Below, one piece after another: positions 1 through 8,266 of a stretch of 64,000 nt of DNA. Source of the stretch: Alistipes sp. Lineage in GTDB: Bacteria > Bacteroidota > Bacteroidia > Bacteroidales > Rikenellaceae. The notes beneath the pieces were generated by a model. It saw only the letters and a program-made list of their open reading frames with translations. It had not been told where the DNA came from and searched no databases. Position 1 is the stretch's first letter; each line of letters opens with the position of its first letter. The stretch is from positions 1-64,000 of the forward strand of contig JAFYQI010000006.1 of NCBI GenBank assembly GCA_017547175.1. The letters are read 5' to 3'. The position numbers were made by a program, and so were the translations under genes.

Positions 1-527
1 CGGCAGGCGCAAAAGCAATAAGAACATTCTCTTTGATCAAACATCGACCATTGTCAGAAGCGTATTTACCTTCAAAATGTTGCAAATTGCTACAATTAGC
101 AAACGCGCCTGCTCCAAGTTCCGTTACACTTTCAGGAATCGTAATGCTCGCAAGGCTTCTGCAATAAGAGAATGCACCATATCCAATCGTCGTTAGTCCC
201 TCGGGAAGCGTGATGTTCGTAAGGCTTTTGCAATAATAGAAAGCAGACTCTCCAATCGTCGTCACCCCCTCGGGAAGCGTGATGCTCGCAAGGCTTCTGC
301 AATACTCGAATGCATAATCACCAATCGTTGTCACCCCCTCGGGAACAGTGTAGGTCGTCAATCCGGCAGGCGCAAAGGCAATAAGAACATTCTCTTTGAT
401 CAAACATCGACCATTGTCAGAAGCGTATTTACCTTCAAAATGTTGCAAATTGCTACAATGAGCAAACGCGTCTGCTCCAAGTTCCGTTACACTTTCAGGA
501 ATCGTAATGCTCGCAAGGCTTGTGCAA
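1..527. repeat. Near-identical 164-bp blocks with 363-bp period inside LRR gene
   Basis: Positions 1-164 and 364-527 align with only 4 mismatches, while the 199 bp between them consist of more diverged 69-bp LRR units. The block encodes the cap-like segment plus one LRR. Such similarity between neighbouring units suggests recent duplication or gene conversion and offers a substrate for array length change. Confidence 0.85.
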
Positions 528-1645
528 CTATAGAATGCATCACCTACAATTGTCGTCACTCCCTCAGGAATCGTGATGCTCGCAAGGCTTCTGCAATCAA
601 AGAATGCATTCGCTCCAATTGTCGTCACATCCCCCTCGAAAGTAATAACACCCTTGCCGTCGGTGTAGGTGTTGGATTTAATCGCTACGCCAAAAGCACC
701 AGTGTTATCAGGCGTAACGATATCACCATCGGTCGAAGTGTACCAAATCTGGTTGCTCGGCACAGGATTCGACGCTTTGCATTTTGCCTCGAATGCCGGC
801 ATGTTTTTAGTGACGTTGCGCGTAAAGGTCTGCTCGTTTGATGTGCTTTTGGTGCACACCTTTCCCTCGGTATCGGTAATTGTAACCGTAAAGCCCTTTT
901 CGAAGGTGGTGGGCGGAACAACCAAATAGAAAGCGGTAGCATCCTCCTCGGTTTGGCCGATCTTAACACCCGATACGCAATCGAGGGTCAGCACCTGCGT
1001 CGTACCCGATGCAGCCCACGTCAGCGTAGGCTCACCGCCGTAGGTCGGTGTGATGATTGCAGCACCTGCCAACGGCTCGTTGTTGTTACCCTGCAGGGTG
1101 ATCTGCTTCACCGTAACGTTAGCGCCGTAGAGCTTGAGTTTGAGGTAGCCGCAGACATTCTTAAACTGCAAAAAGCGATCGTCCACCGACTTGGTGACCG
1201 AGACCATCGTATTGGCATTCAGGCCAAACGATCCCTCGGCATAGTTTTGCGTGGCGGGCAATTCGCATTCGAAATAGCCGGCCGGATCGAGTATCGTTTC
1301 GCTCGAATGGGGATAAAGGGCGTAGTTGGCCCCGACCTTCGTACCGGTGATAAAACTGCCATCCGTGGAGATCTGCGTAAAATCACCGGACAGGGCACCC
1401 GTCTTGCCCGTAAAGGCAAATTCACGGTTGTAGTTTTCCCCCACAAAGATCGAGATACGATCATCGTGCGTCCAACGCATCTTGCCAGTCTCGTCGAGGT
1501 AGGTACGCGATTCGGCATCAGCGTCCTCGACCGAGGCGTAAAACATCGGCGCATCGCCGCCCGTCGGGGTATTCAACTCTTCGATACCCGACTGCGAGCA
1601 GGCCGACAAAAGGCCACAAACGGCCAAAAAGAGCCACTTTTTCAT
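1..1645 (-). CDS. Fimbrillin-like / BspA-type leucine-rich-repeat surface lipoprotein (3' end beyond window)
   Basis: Partial gene entering from the left edge; 548 codons are visible on the minus strand from the ATG at 1645-1643. The N-terminus is a lipoprotein signal (MKKWLFLAVCGLLSAC; lipid-modified Cys at about residue 16), so the product should be anchored in the outer membrane. Residues ~25-300 look like a fimbrillin/Mfa-like beta-sandwich domain. From about residue 330 the protein is built of 23-residue LRR_5 (BspA/TpLRR) units with the pattern TIGxxAFxxCxSLxSITIPEGV. A longer cap-like unit (FEGKYASDNGRCLIKENV and following residues) occurs twice, with nearly identical DNA (1-164 and 364-527). 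BspA-type LRR proteins are known in adhesion and host binding; this protein's ligand is unknown. It starts 25 bp after the peptidase stop and is probably co-transcribed with it. Confidence 0.85.
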   Translation of the reverse strand, partial: MKKWLFLAVCGLLSACSQSGIEELNTPTGGDAPMFYASVEDADAESRTYLDETGKMRWTHDDRISIFVGENYNREFAFTGKTGALSGDFTQISTDGSFITGTKVGANYALYPHSSETILDPAGYFECELPATQNYAEGSFGLNANTMVSVTKSVDDRFLQFKNVCGYLKLKLYGANVTVKQITLQGNNNEPLAGAAIITPTYGGEPTLTWAASGTTQVLTLDCVSGVKIGQTEEDATAFYLVVPPTTFEKGFTVTITDTEGKVCTKSTSNEQTFTRNVTKNMPAFEAKCKASNPVPSNQIWYTSTDGDIVTPDNTGAFGVAIKSNTYTDGKGVITFEGDVTTIGANAFFDCRSLASITIPEGVTTIVGDAFYSCTSLASITIPESVTELGADAFAHCSNLQHFEGKYASDNGRCLIKENVLIAFAPAGLTTYTVPEGVTTIGDYAFEYCRSLASITLPEGVTTIGESAFYYCKSLTNITLPEGLTTIGYGAFSYCRSLASITIPESVTELGAGAFANCSNLQHFEGKYASDNGRCLIKENVLIAFAPA

Positions 1646-1670
1646 GGTTTCCGTAGATGTTTAATTCTTG

Positions 1671-3797
1671 TTAAAGGTGCTCAAGGGTGTATTCAATCAT
1701 CTTTTGACGAATGTTGCGCGTGTCGTCGGGCATCATCGAGTGATTTTGGTCGGGATAGACCATCATGTCGTATTGCTTGCCGGCACGATTCAGCGCCCGG
1801 GCCATCTCAATCGTGTTCTGGAAATGCACGTTGTCGTCAGCCGTACCGTGAATCATCAACAGGCGCGTTTTACGATCGTCCAACATGCGCGCGAAGTTGA
1901 TCGGCGAGTTGTCGTCGTAGCCTGCAGCGTTGTACTGCGGCAGGTTGTTGTAGATCTCGGTATAGATCGTGTCGTAGAAACGCCACGAGGTGACAGGGGC
2001 TACAGCGATTGCCATTTTGAAGAGGCCCAGACCCTTCAGGGCACATCCCAATGCCATGAAACCGCCATACGACCAGCCGTAGATGCCGATGCGCGAAGCG
2101 TCGATGTAGCTTTGGGCTGCGAGGTAGTTGGCAAACGAAAGTTGATCCTCCACCTCCAACTGACCCAAACGGCCGTAGGTGGCCTTCTTGAACTGCTCGC
2201 CTCGGTACCCCGTGCCACGGCCGTCGGTACAGGCCACGATATAGCCCTTCTCGACCAAGGCGTCCTCCCAATCCATCGACCAGCGGTCGGCAACCGATTG
2301 CGATCCCGGACCCGAATACTGGGTCAGCAGGACGGGGTATTTTTTAGCGGGGTCGAAATCGGCCGGCTTGATCAGATAGGCATTCAGCACATCGCCACGC
2401 TCGGTGGTGAAGGTGAAGAACTCCTTGACGGGGCGTTTCGAGGAGGCTAACTCGGCCTGCAGGTCGGCACTCTCACGCAGGGTGCGTACAACCTCGCCTT
2501 CGCCCGTGGCAATCTCCACGCGGTTGGGCGTGGTGGCCGACGAGAAGGTCGAGATGTAGTATTTCATGCCGGCGCTCGGTGCGATGGTGTAGTAGCCCTC
2601 GCGCGTAGTCAGTAGTTGCTTGTCCTTGCCGTCGATACGGATGCTGTAGAGGGCGCGACGCAACGGCGATCCCTCGGTCGAGAGGTACCAAACGCGCTTG
2701 CCGTCCGTGCCGACAACCTCTGTTACCTCCCAATCGCCACGCGTGATGGGGCCTTGCAGACCGCCACGCACGGTGTAGAGGTAGAGGTGCATGTAGCCCG
2801 TGTGGCTCTCCTGGCGCACGATAAAGTGGTTCTTGTCGAGGAAGGTGATCGTTTGATCATCGACACGCTCAACGTATTGACGAGCACGCTCCTCGTAGGC
2901 TACGTGCTGTGCTCCCGACTTTTCGCACACGACCATCTCAAAGATGTTTTGGCGGCGATTCAGTCGATAGTACCACAAGCGTCCGTCAGGCGTATAACCA
3001 ATGCGCGGAATGTATTGATCCGTCTCGCGGCCCGTATCAATCTTTTTGCGAGCACCCGTTGTGAGATCCACCGTCCAGAGCTCGACAATCGAGTTGGGCT
3101 CGCCGGCCTTCGGATATTTGAACGAGTAGGCCTCGTTGTAGAGCTTGCTGTCGAAGCGCATCATCTGAAATTCCTGGACACGGCTCTCATCGAAGCGCAG
3201 ATAGGCCACTTCGCGACTGTCGGGCGAGCAGGCATAGGCCACCGTCTTGCCAAACTCCTCTTCGTAAACCCAATCGGTGGTGCCGTTGATGACCTCGTTC
3301 CATGCGCCGTCCGTCGTCAAGGCGCGGCTCTTGCGAGCGGCAATGTCGTAGGCCCAAAGGTTGTTCTTGTCGGAGTAGATCACGCTACGGCCATCGGGGG
3401 TGAACTGTGCATCACGCGGAGCCTCGGCTTGAAGCATAATCGCCTCCACACGACCATCGGCCACCAGGTGGTAGGTCGTCGTGTAGGAGTGGCGGTAGAT
3501 GGGGGTATAGCCCGAAGCGATGAGAATTTGACGCTCGTCGGGTGAGAACTGATAGTCGGTGATGTCGAGGTGACGGGCCGACTCGGGTAGCAGGCTTGAG
3601 CCTTCACTTTTCAGGGCATATTGGTAGCGACGGATATCGCCACGCTCGAGCACCGTGTAGTGCTCGCCGTCGGCCATCGAGCGGATGCCGCGCACCGACT
3701 CGTTCATCGAACGCAGACGGGCAATCTCGCGGTATTCATTTTGAGCCATGGCCATGCCGCCGAAGAGCAGAGCCACCAAAAGCAGGAGTTTTCTCAT
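1671..3797 (-). CDS. Dipeptidyl peptidase IV family serine protease (S9)
   Basis: A 708-residue secreted peptidase of the prolyl oligopeptidase clan. The signal peptide is MRKLLLLVALLFGGMAMAQ. The N-terminal half is the DPPIV_N beta-propeller (about residues 40-460) and the C-terminal part an alpha/beta hydrolase. The catalytic triad is visible: Ser576 in GWSYGG, Asp654 in HGTADDNVH and His686 in DQNHSM. The Ser-Asp (78) and Asp-His (32) spacings equal those of human DPP4. It should release X-Pro or X-Ala dipeptides from peptides in the periplasm or at the surface. Its start lies 3 bp after the stop of the upstream unknown gene and its end 25 bp before the LRR lipoprotein, so all appear to be in one operon. 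Confidence 0.93.
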   Translation of the reverse strand: MRKLLLLVALLFGGMAMAQNEYREIARLRSMNESVRGIRSMADGEHYTVLERGDIRRYQYALKSEGSSLLPESARHLDITDYQFSPDERQILIASGYTPIYRHSYTTTYHLVADGRVEAIMLQAEAPRDAQFTPDGRSVIYSDKNNLWAYDIAARKSRALTTDGAWNEVINGTTDWVYEEEFGKTVAYACSPDSREVAYLRFDESRVQEFQMMRFDSKLYNEAYSFKYPKAGEPNSIVELWTVDLTTGARKKIDTGRETDQYIPRIGYTPDGRLWYYRLNRRQNIFEMVVCEKSGAQHVAYEERARQYVERVDDQTITFLDKNHFIVRQESHTGYMHLYLYTVRGGLQGPITRGDWEVTEVVGTDGKRVWYLSTEGSPLRRALYSIRIDGKDKQLLTTREGYYTIAPSAGMKYYISTFSSATTPNRVEIATGEGEVVRTLRESADLQAELASSKRPVKEFFTFTTERGDVLNAYLIKPADFDPAKKYPVLLTQYSGPGSQSVADRWSMDWEDALVEKGYIVACTDGRGTGYRGEQFKKATYGRLGQLEVEDQLSFANYLAAQSYIDASRIGIYGWSYGGFMALGCALKGLGLFKMAIAVAPVTSWRFYDTIYTEIYNNLPQYNAAGYDDNSPINFARMLDDRKTRLLMIHGTADDNVHFQNTIEMARALNRAGKQYDMMVYPDQNHSMMPDDTRNIRQKMIEYTLEHL

Positions 3798-3800
3798 AGG

Positions 3801-4487
3801 TTAAATGTCGCTTGTGTCGAAGTCGTAACCGAGGCGCTTACCTGTGACAAACTTCGAGTTATCCATCTTCGTGTTGAACTGATCCACCGTAACTCGCTTA
3901 AACTCCTCGTAGGGAGGGATGAGCGGATCAAAGTCGAGCGAATAGTGGATTGCATCCTCCAAAATCGGGATGAGGGTGTCGCGACCAATCTCCTGTTCGC
4001 CAAATCGTTCGGCGCGTAATGAATGCTGCTCCTTGCCCTCGACGAAGTAATAGCCTTCGCGATTGATGAAGATGCGACCGATCAGGTAACCCTCGTCGGC
4101 ATTGCGGTTGAGCTTGAATGAATCGGAGAGAAAGTTGTAGATGTTGATCACACCGCAGTAGGCACGGGTGCGATCGCCGGCTACATAGTTGCTCTTCCAC
4201 ACGGCATGGTTGGTGTCGAAGACGAAGACGTCGGTGTGCATCTGGAAGATCAACAGGTCATTGGCCACCTGCAATTGAGCCTCATATTTACCTCGGTCGC
4301 GGTATTCGAGGCGGACACGACGGTCCAGTTTGCCCTCAAGGGCGTCGTCAAGTTCCGAGGCGACCTCGAGCAAGGTCTCCTTGAGAAGATTCATAGTCGA
4401 GAAGGTGCTGTCAAATACCTTCTGTTTGAGGGAGGATTTGCGGATGATTTGCTCCAAAATCTGCTCCCGTATGGGGGTAGTTTCCAT
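3801..4487 (-). CDS. Conserved Bacteroidales protein of unknown function
   Basis: A 228-residue soluble protein without signal peptide or membrane segment, rich in charged residues and aromatic beta-strand-like stretches (for example the part around MHTDVFVFDTNHAVW). It resembles a family I recall only as hypothetical proteins of Bacteroidales; I recognise no catalytic motif. It sits between the glucosaminidase gene (15-bp gap) and the DPP-IV-like gene (3-bp gap) in one minus-strand operon, which implies co-expression but does not show a function. Confidence 0.8.
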   Translation of the reverse strand: METTPIREQILEQIIRKSSLKQKVFDSTFSTMNLLKETLLEVASELDDALEGKLDRRVRLEYRDRGKYEAQLQVANDLLIFQMHTDVFVFDTNHAVWKSNYVAGDRTRAYCGVINIYNFLSDSFKLNRNADEGYLIGRIFINREGYYFVEGKEQHSLRAERFGEQEIGRDTLIPILEDAIHYSLDFDPLIPPYEEFKRVTVDQFNTKMDNSKFVTGKRLGYDFDTSDI

Positions 4488-4502
4488 AATTGATATTGAT
4501 GT

Positions 4503-5525
4503 TTATTTGATTCGAATTTTGCGACCCGTTTCGAGTATTTCGCCCTTGTCGAGATGATTCATCTTCTCGATCCGACTGGTGCGGATGGCATAGGCTTGTC
4601 CGACGGCATAGGCGGTCTCTCCTTCGCGGCAAATATGTTGTCGGGCGTTTCCTTCCCAACGGTTTTTCTTACGTTCGATGTAGATTACCTCGTTGGTCAT
4701 CGGTTGAGCCGAGGAGTCCTTCAGATCGTTGAATTTTCGCAGGTTGCGCGGCGAAAGGCGAAACTTTTCGGCAATATGTTCAAACGTATCGTTCTCCTTG
4801 GCCAATACGTAGTATACGCCATTGGTTTGATAGACATTATAACCCTCGTGGGCGTTGATCGTTACGCGGTAGTTGTTGGGGTCGATCCCTATGGTAGTGG
4901 TGTGATCCGAGGTGCTCGACTGTGAAGAGAACCATTCATCGGGGTTTTGTTGCTCGGTGCGATGCTGGGCATAAAGTCGGTCGCCGTTGGGGCGATCCAA
5001 CAGGTAGAGCTTGCTCTCCTCGATGATCTTCACCAGTCGTGCGGCATAGTCGGGTGCGGTGGCGTAGCCGGCAGCCTTCAAACCACGTGCCCAACTGCGA
5101 TAGTCGTCCGAATCGTAGCGGAAAAGAGAATCGTAGCGCGGCTGCTGATCCAGAAACTCGGCGTGGTCGTCGTAAGAGGCCTCGACCGACGGGTAGGCGC
5201 GGAAACATTCACCTTTCTCGTCATCATCGTGATAGACCTTTTCGCCGGTCCAATTCTTTTTGCATTTGATGCCGAAATGGTTGTTCGATGAGCGTGACAG
5301 CAGGCTGTTGCCCGAGTCGGACTCGAGGATGCCCTGCGCCAAGGTGATCGAGGCGGGAATGCCGTAACGCTCCATTTGGTCGATGGCAATGGCTTTGTAA
5401 CGTTCGATATACTCTTCGCGGGTTTGGCGCGTAGCGCGGCTTTGTGCCGCCGCGTTATTTACGGATGCAAACAGGCAGAAAAACAAGAATCCGCCAAAAA
5501 TGATTGCTTTTTTGGAAATAATCAT
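4503..5525 (-). CDS. Glucosaminidase-family peptidoglycan hydrolase with C-terminal LysM repeats
   Basis: About 340 residues from the ATG at 5525 (MIISKKAIIF), followed by a hydrophobic signal ending in NNAAAQS. An in-frame upstream extension to 5597 is rejected because the -7 promoter element (5549-5556) lies inside it. Residues ~35-180 match the glucosaminidase (Flagellar_J-like) fold: ITLAQGILESDSGNS carries the expected catalytic Glu, with NNHFGIKC and SYDDHAEFL following. The C-terminal region has two LysM-like segments (YYVLAKENDTFEHIAEKF and the part around REGETAYAVGQAYAIR) for glycan binding. It probably cleaves or remodels peptidoglycan in the periplasm. It is the first gene of the four-gene operon running to the left edge. 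Confidence 0.88.
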   Translation of the reverse strand: MIISKKAIIFGGFLFFCLFASVNNAAAQSRATRQTREEYIERYKAIAIDQMERYGIPASITLAQGILESDSGNSLLSRSSNNHFGIKCKKNWTGEKVYHDDDEKGECFRAYPSVEASYDDHAEFLDQQPRYDSLFRYDSDDYRSWARGLKAAGYATAPDYAARLVKIIEESKLYLLDRPNGDRLYAQHRTEQQNPDEWFSSQSSTSDHTTTIGIDPNNYRVTINAHEGYNVYQTNGVYYVLAKENDTFEHIAEKFRLSPRNLRKFNDLKDSSAQPMTNEVIYIERKKNRWEGNARQHICREGETAYAVGQAYAIRTSRIEKMNHLDKGEILETGRKIRIK

Positions 5526-5533
5526 TATCTTTG
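5504..5533 (+). promoter_or_regulatory. Candidate promoter for DUF4254-GT9 operon
   Basis: TTG at 5504-5506, 19-bp spacer, TATCTTTG at 5526-5533 (TAnnTTTG). The predicted start is near 5540, giving a leader of about 57 nt before the ATG at 5597. It lies inside the 5' end of the glucosaminidase gene and faces that gene's own promoter. Confidence 0.55.
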
Positions 5534-5548
5534 TTGAATGATACCGTA

Positions 5549-5578
5549 CAAAGGTAGCAAATTTCGTTGAAATAACAA
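5549..5578 (-). promoter_or_regulatory. Promoter of glucosaminidase/DPP-IV/LRR operon
   Basis: On the minus strand TTG (5578-5576), 19-bp spacer, TACCTTTG (5556-5549), a good match to the Bacteroidota consensus. The predicted start is near 5542, leaving a leader of about 17 nt before the ATG at 5525. Confidence 0.7.
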
Positions 5579-5596
5579 CACAAAAAACCATACACA

Positions 5597-6199
5597 ATGT
5601 TTACCGAAAACGCTAACCGAATCTTTGAGCGTGTGATTGCCGACTATCACCGCTGGGATGATGTAGATCACCCGATGGAGAACCCCTTCGAAGCCGGATC
5701 GCTCGATGCATTGCTCTATCACAAGAATTGGATCGATACGGTGCAGTGGCACCTTGAGGATATTATCCGCAATCCGCAGATCGATCCCGTGGAGGCTTTG
5801 GCGATTAAGCGTCGCATCGACAAATCGAATCAGGATCGTACGGATATGGTGGAGTATGTTGATTCGTATATGCTCGAGAAGTACAAGGATGTGGTTGTCG
5901 CCGAGGATGCACGCCTTAATACCGAGACTCCTGCCTGGGCAATCGACCGCTTGTCGATTTTGGCACTGAAGATCTACCACATGGGTGTTGAGACCAAGCG
6001 TGAGGATGTGAGCGATGAGCATCGCGCCGCATGTCAGAAGAAGCTCGATGTGTTGCTGACGCAGCAGGTCGATCTCTCGCGTGCGATCGAAGAGTTGATC
6101 GAGGACATCGAGGCAGGTCGCAAATATATGAAGACCTACAAGCAGATGAAGATGTACAACGATCCGGCACTCAATCCGGTGTTGTATGGCAAGAAATAA
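5597..6199 (+). CDS. DUF4254 family protein
   Basis: A 200-residue, mostly helical, soluble protein recognised as DUF4254 (Bacteroidota family). Visible traits are the N-terminal segment NRIFERVIADYHRWDD, the central LLYHKNWIDTVQWHLEDIIR, and a C-terminal helical part ending in MYNDPALNPVLYGKK. No enzyme motif is recognised. The downstream glycosyltransferase gene starts inside its last 14 bases, so the two are very likely translationally coupled. An accessory role in envelope glycan synthesis is inferred from that coupling only. Confidence 0.85.
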   Translation: MFTENANRIFERVIADYHRWDDVDHPMENPFEAGSLDALLYHKNWIDTVQWHLEDIIRNPQIDPVEALAIKRRIDKSNQDRTDMVEYVDSYMLEKYKDVVVAEDARLNTETPAWAIDRLSILALKIYHMGVETKREDVSDEHRAACQKKLDVLLTQQVDLSRAIEELIEDIEAGRKYMKTYKQMKMYNDPALNPVLYGKK

Positions 6200-7202
6200 G
6201 CAACTTCCGAAACACCTTTTGGTGTTAAGAACCTCCGCGATGGGCGATGTGGCGATGTTGCCGCACGCCCTTCGTGCGCTTTGTGCAGCCTATCCTGCGC
6301 TGAAGATCACTGTTGCTACGCAGGCGATGTTCAAGCCATTCTTCCGTGGGCTGGATGTCGATTTTATGGAGGTGCAGGTAAAACAGGAACACCATTCGAT
6401 TGTGGGTATGTGGCGTTTGGCCCGTGAGGCACGTCGTCGCGGAGTCGATGCTGTGGCCGATGTCCACGATGTGCTGCGCTCGACAGCCTTCGATCTCTCG
6501 ATGTGGTTGCACGGTATTCGGGTGGCCCGCATTCGCAAGGGACGTATGGGGAAAAAGCATGCTCTGCAATCGGGAGGTAGCTTTACGCCGTTGAAACATA
6601 GCGTTGTGCGCTATTGTGATACGTTCCGTCGTTTGGGCTTCGAATTTGAAGATCCGTCGCCGGCTGTGAAGCCCGTGATGGCCAACCCGATGGGTGAGAA
6701 ACAGGGAATTTGGATTGGCTTTGCCCCCTTCTCGGCCCATGCCGGTAAGACCTATCCCGAGGCGCAAAGCCGTGCGCTCGTGGAGCTCTTGGCGGCGCGC
6801 TATGAGCGGGTCTTTGTGCATGGAGGTGGCGGTAAAGAGCTGGCTTTTGCCGAGGAGATGGAGCAACGTTATTCGAATGTGACGGCCCTTTTCGGGAAGG
6901 TGCGGTTTGCCGGAGAGATGGAGGTGATGAGCCATGAGGACTGCCTCGTTTCGATGGACTCGATGGCGATGCACATGGCCTCGCTGGTCGCTACGCCCGT
7001 CGTGTCGATTTGGGGTGCCACACATCCGAATCTCGGCTTTTTAGGATGGGGTTGTGCCATGGAGCAGGCCTTGCAGGCCGATTTGCCCTGCCGACCCTGC
7101 TCGGTCTTTGGAGCCAAGCCTTGCCAGTATGGCGATTATCGCTGCCTAACAGCTATAACCCCAGAACAGATTGTTGCACAAATAGAAAAGGTCGTCCGTT
7201 AA
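6186..7202 (+). CDS. Glycosyltransferase family 9 (heptosyltransferase-like)
   Basis: A 338-residue GT9/heptosyltransferase-like protein. The N-terminus LLVLRTSAMGDVAMLPHALR is the typical opening; the C-terminal domain holds the nucleotide-sugar site region (CLVSMDSMAMHMASLVATP, VSIWGATHP) and the late Cys-rich stretch CRPCSVFGAKPCQYGDYRC seen in Bacteroidales members. It probably adds a sugar to the LPS core or another envelope glycan at the inner face of the membrane; donor and acceptor cannot be read from sequence. The start overlaps the DUF4254 gene by 14 bp. The stop codon lies in the loop of the following terminator hairpin. Confidence 0.9.
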   Translation: MARNKQLPKHLLVLRTSAMGDVAMLPHALRALCAAYPALKITVATQAMFKPFFRGLDVDFMEVQVKQEHHSIVGMWRLAREARRRGVDAVADVHDVLRSTAFDLSMWLHGIRVARIRKGRMGKKHALQSGGSFTPLKHSVVRYCDTFRRLGFEFEDPSPAVKPVMANPMGEKQGIWIGFAPFSAHAGKTYPEAQSRALVELLAARYERVFVHGGGGKELAFAEEMEQRYSNVTALFGKVRFAGEMEVMSHEDCLVSMDSMAMHMASLVATPVVSIWGATHPNLGFLGWGCAMEQALQADLPCRPCSVFGAKPCQYGDYRCLTAITPEQIVAQIEKVVR

Positions 7203-7220
7203 GACGACCTTCTTTTTTTT
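7188..7220 (+). terminator. Intrinsic terminator after GT9 gene
   Basis: Nine-bp perfect stem AAGGTCGTC / GACGACCTT (7188-7196, 7203-7211) with a 6-nt loop and a run of eight T (7213-7220). The GT9 stop codon TAA is in the loop. Confidence 0.9.
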
Positions 7221-7234
7221 GTTGTATGTTCAGT

Positions 7235-8236
7235 TTAGAAGAGGTATTTCTCGGTTTTGACACGCTCCACGAGGCGGAAGATCTCCTCCCAAGCCTCCTC
7301 GCCGAAGGTCGTGCCAACGACCTCGATCACCTTGCCCGCCGTGATGGCGCCGATCGTACCACACTGGCGCAGGGTCAGCCCCTCGCATAGTCCGGACATG
7401 AAACCGGCAGCATAGAAGTCGCCTGCACCCGTCGTATCGACACGCTTGGCGGCGGCCATGATGCCAACATGCACCACCTCGTTGCCACGCTTGATCAGCG
7501 CACCCTTCGTGCCGATCTTAACGACGGCCAACTCGCACAGTTCCGAGATCTTTTGCAGTGCATTGACCGGTTCGCCTTCGCAGGTGAAGGTCTTGGCTTC
7601 ATCCTCGTTGGCAAAGACAATGTCGACATACTGTTCTACCAGTCGGTGCAGGAACTCCAGATTCTCGGCCACGACATTGAACGAAGCCAGGTCGATAGCC
7701 ACCTTTAAGCCGCACAGCTTGGCTGTTGCCGCAGCTTTTTCGATCAGTGCATGATCTTGTACCAAATAACCCTCTACGTAGAGGCAGTCGTATCCCTCGA
7801 AAATGGCGGGGTCGATCTCTTCGGGATCGAGCTCCAATGCGGCACCCAGGTGGGTGACCAGCGTGCGCTCACCATCGGGTGAGATGAGCGATACGCATTT
7901 GCCCGACTTCTCGGTGCCACGGAAGATCACCGGCTCGATTGAGAGGTTGTTGAGTGCCTGAATGTAGAAGTCTCCGGTGGTATCTTCGCCTACCTTGCCG
8001 ATGAAGCCGACCTCGGTGCCGAGGCGTGCCATGGCTCGAATGGTGTTACCGGCCGAGCCACCTAACGAGAGTGAATAGGGAAGTCCGGCTACGGATTTCG
8101 AGATCTCGGTTTGCAGGGTGGTGTCGACCAGGCTCATTGATCCTTTGGCCAAATTGAACTGTCCCAAGACGGCATCCGACTTGAGATTAACCAGCATATC
8201 GGTTAAGGCATTTCCAATGCCGATTACGCGTTTCAT
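7235..8236 (-). CDS. PfkB/ribokinase-family sugar or nucleoside kinase (adenosine kinase-like)
   Basis: A 333-residue PfkB-family kinase. N-terminal signature GGSAGNT (59-65) and C-terminal signature DTTGAGD (267-273), with Asp273 as the predicted catalytic base and AGD forming the anion hole. Overall layout (N-terminal IGIGNALTDMLV, conserved VGEDTTG) resembles the adenosine kinase-like group of Bacteroidales, which phosphorylates a nucleoside or sugar with ATP; the substrate cannot be fixed by reading. It lies 30 bp after pfkA on the same strand and probably shares its promoter (9279-9309). Confidence 0.85.
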   Translation of the reverse strand: MKRVIGIGNALTDMLVNLKSDAVLGQFNLAKGSMSLVDTTLQTEISKSVAGLPYSLSLGGSAGNTIRAMARLGTEVGFIGKVGEDTTGDFYIQALNNLSIEPVIFRGTEKSGKCVSLISPDGERTLVTHLGAALELDPEEIDPAIFEGYDCLYVEGYLVQDHALIEKAAATAKLCGLKVAIDLASFNVVAENLEFLHRLVEQYVDIVFANEDEAKTFTCEGEPVNALQKISELCELAVVKIGTKGALIKRGNEVVHVGIMAAAKRVDTTGAGDFYAAGFMSGLCEGLTLRQCGTIGAITAGKVIEVVGTTFGEEAWEEIFRLVERVKTEKYLF

Positions 8237-8266
8237 GCTCTATAAGTTTGGTTTTTGTGCGTGAGG

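Noticed and set aside
440..1900. Plus-strand open frames opposite the LRR lipoprotein and the end of the peptidase gene
   Set aside because: They are antisense to a gene with clear signal peptide, lipobox and repeat pattern; their translations show no domain logic and mirror the repeat DNA.
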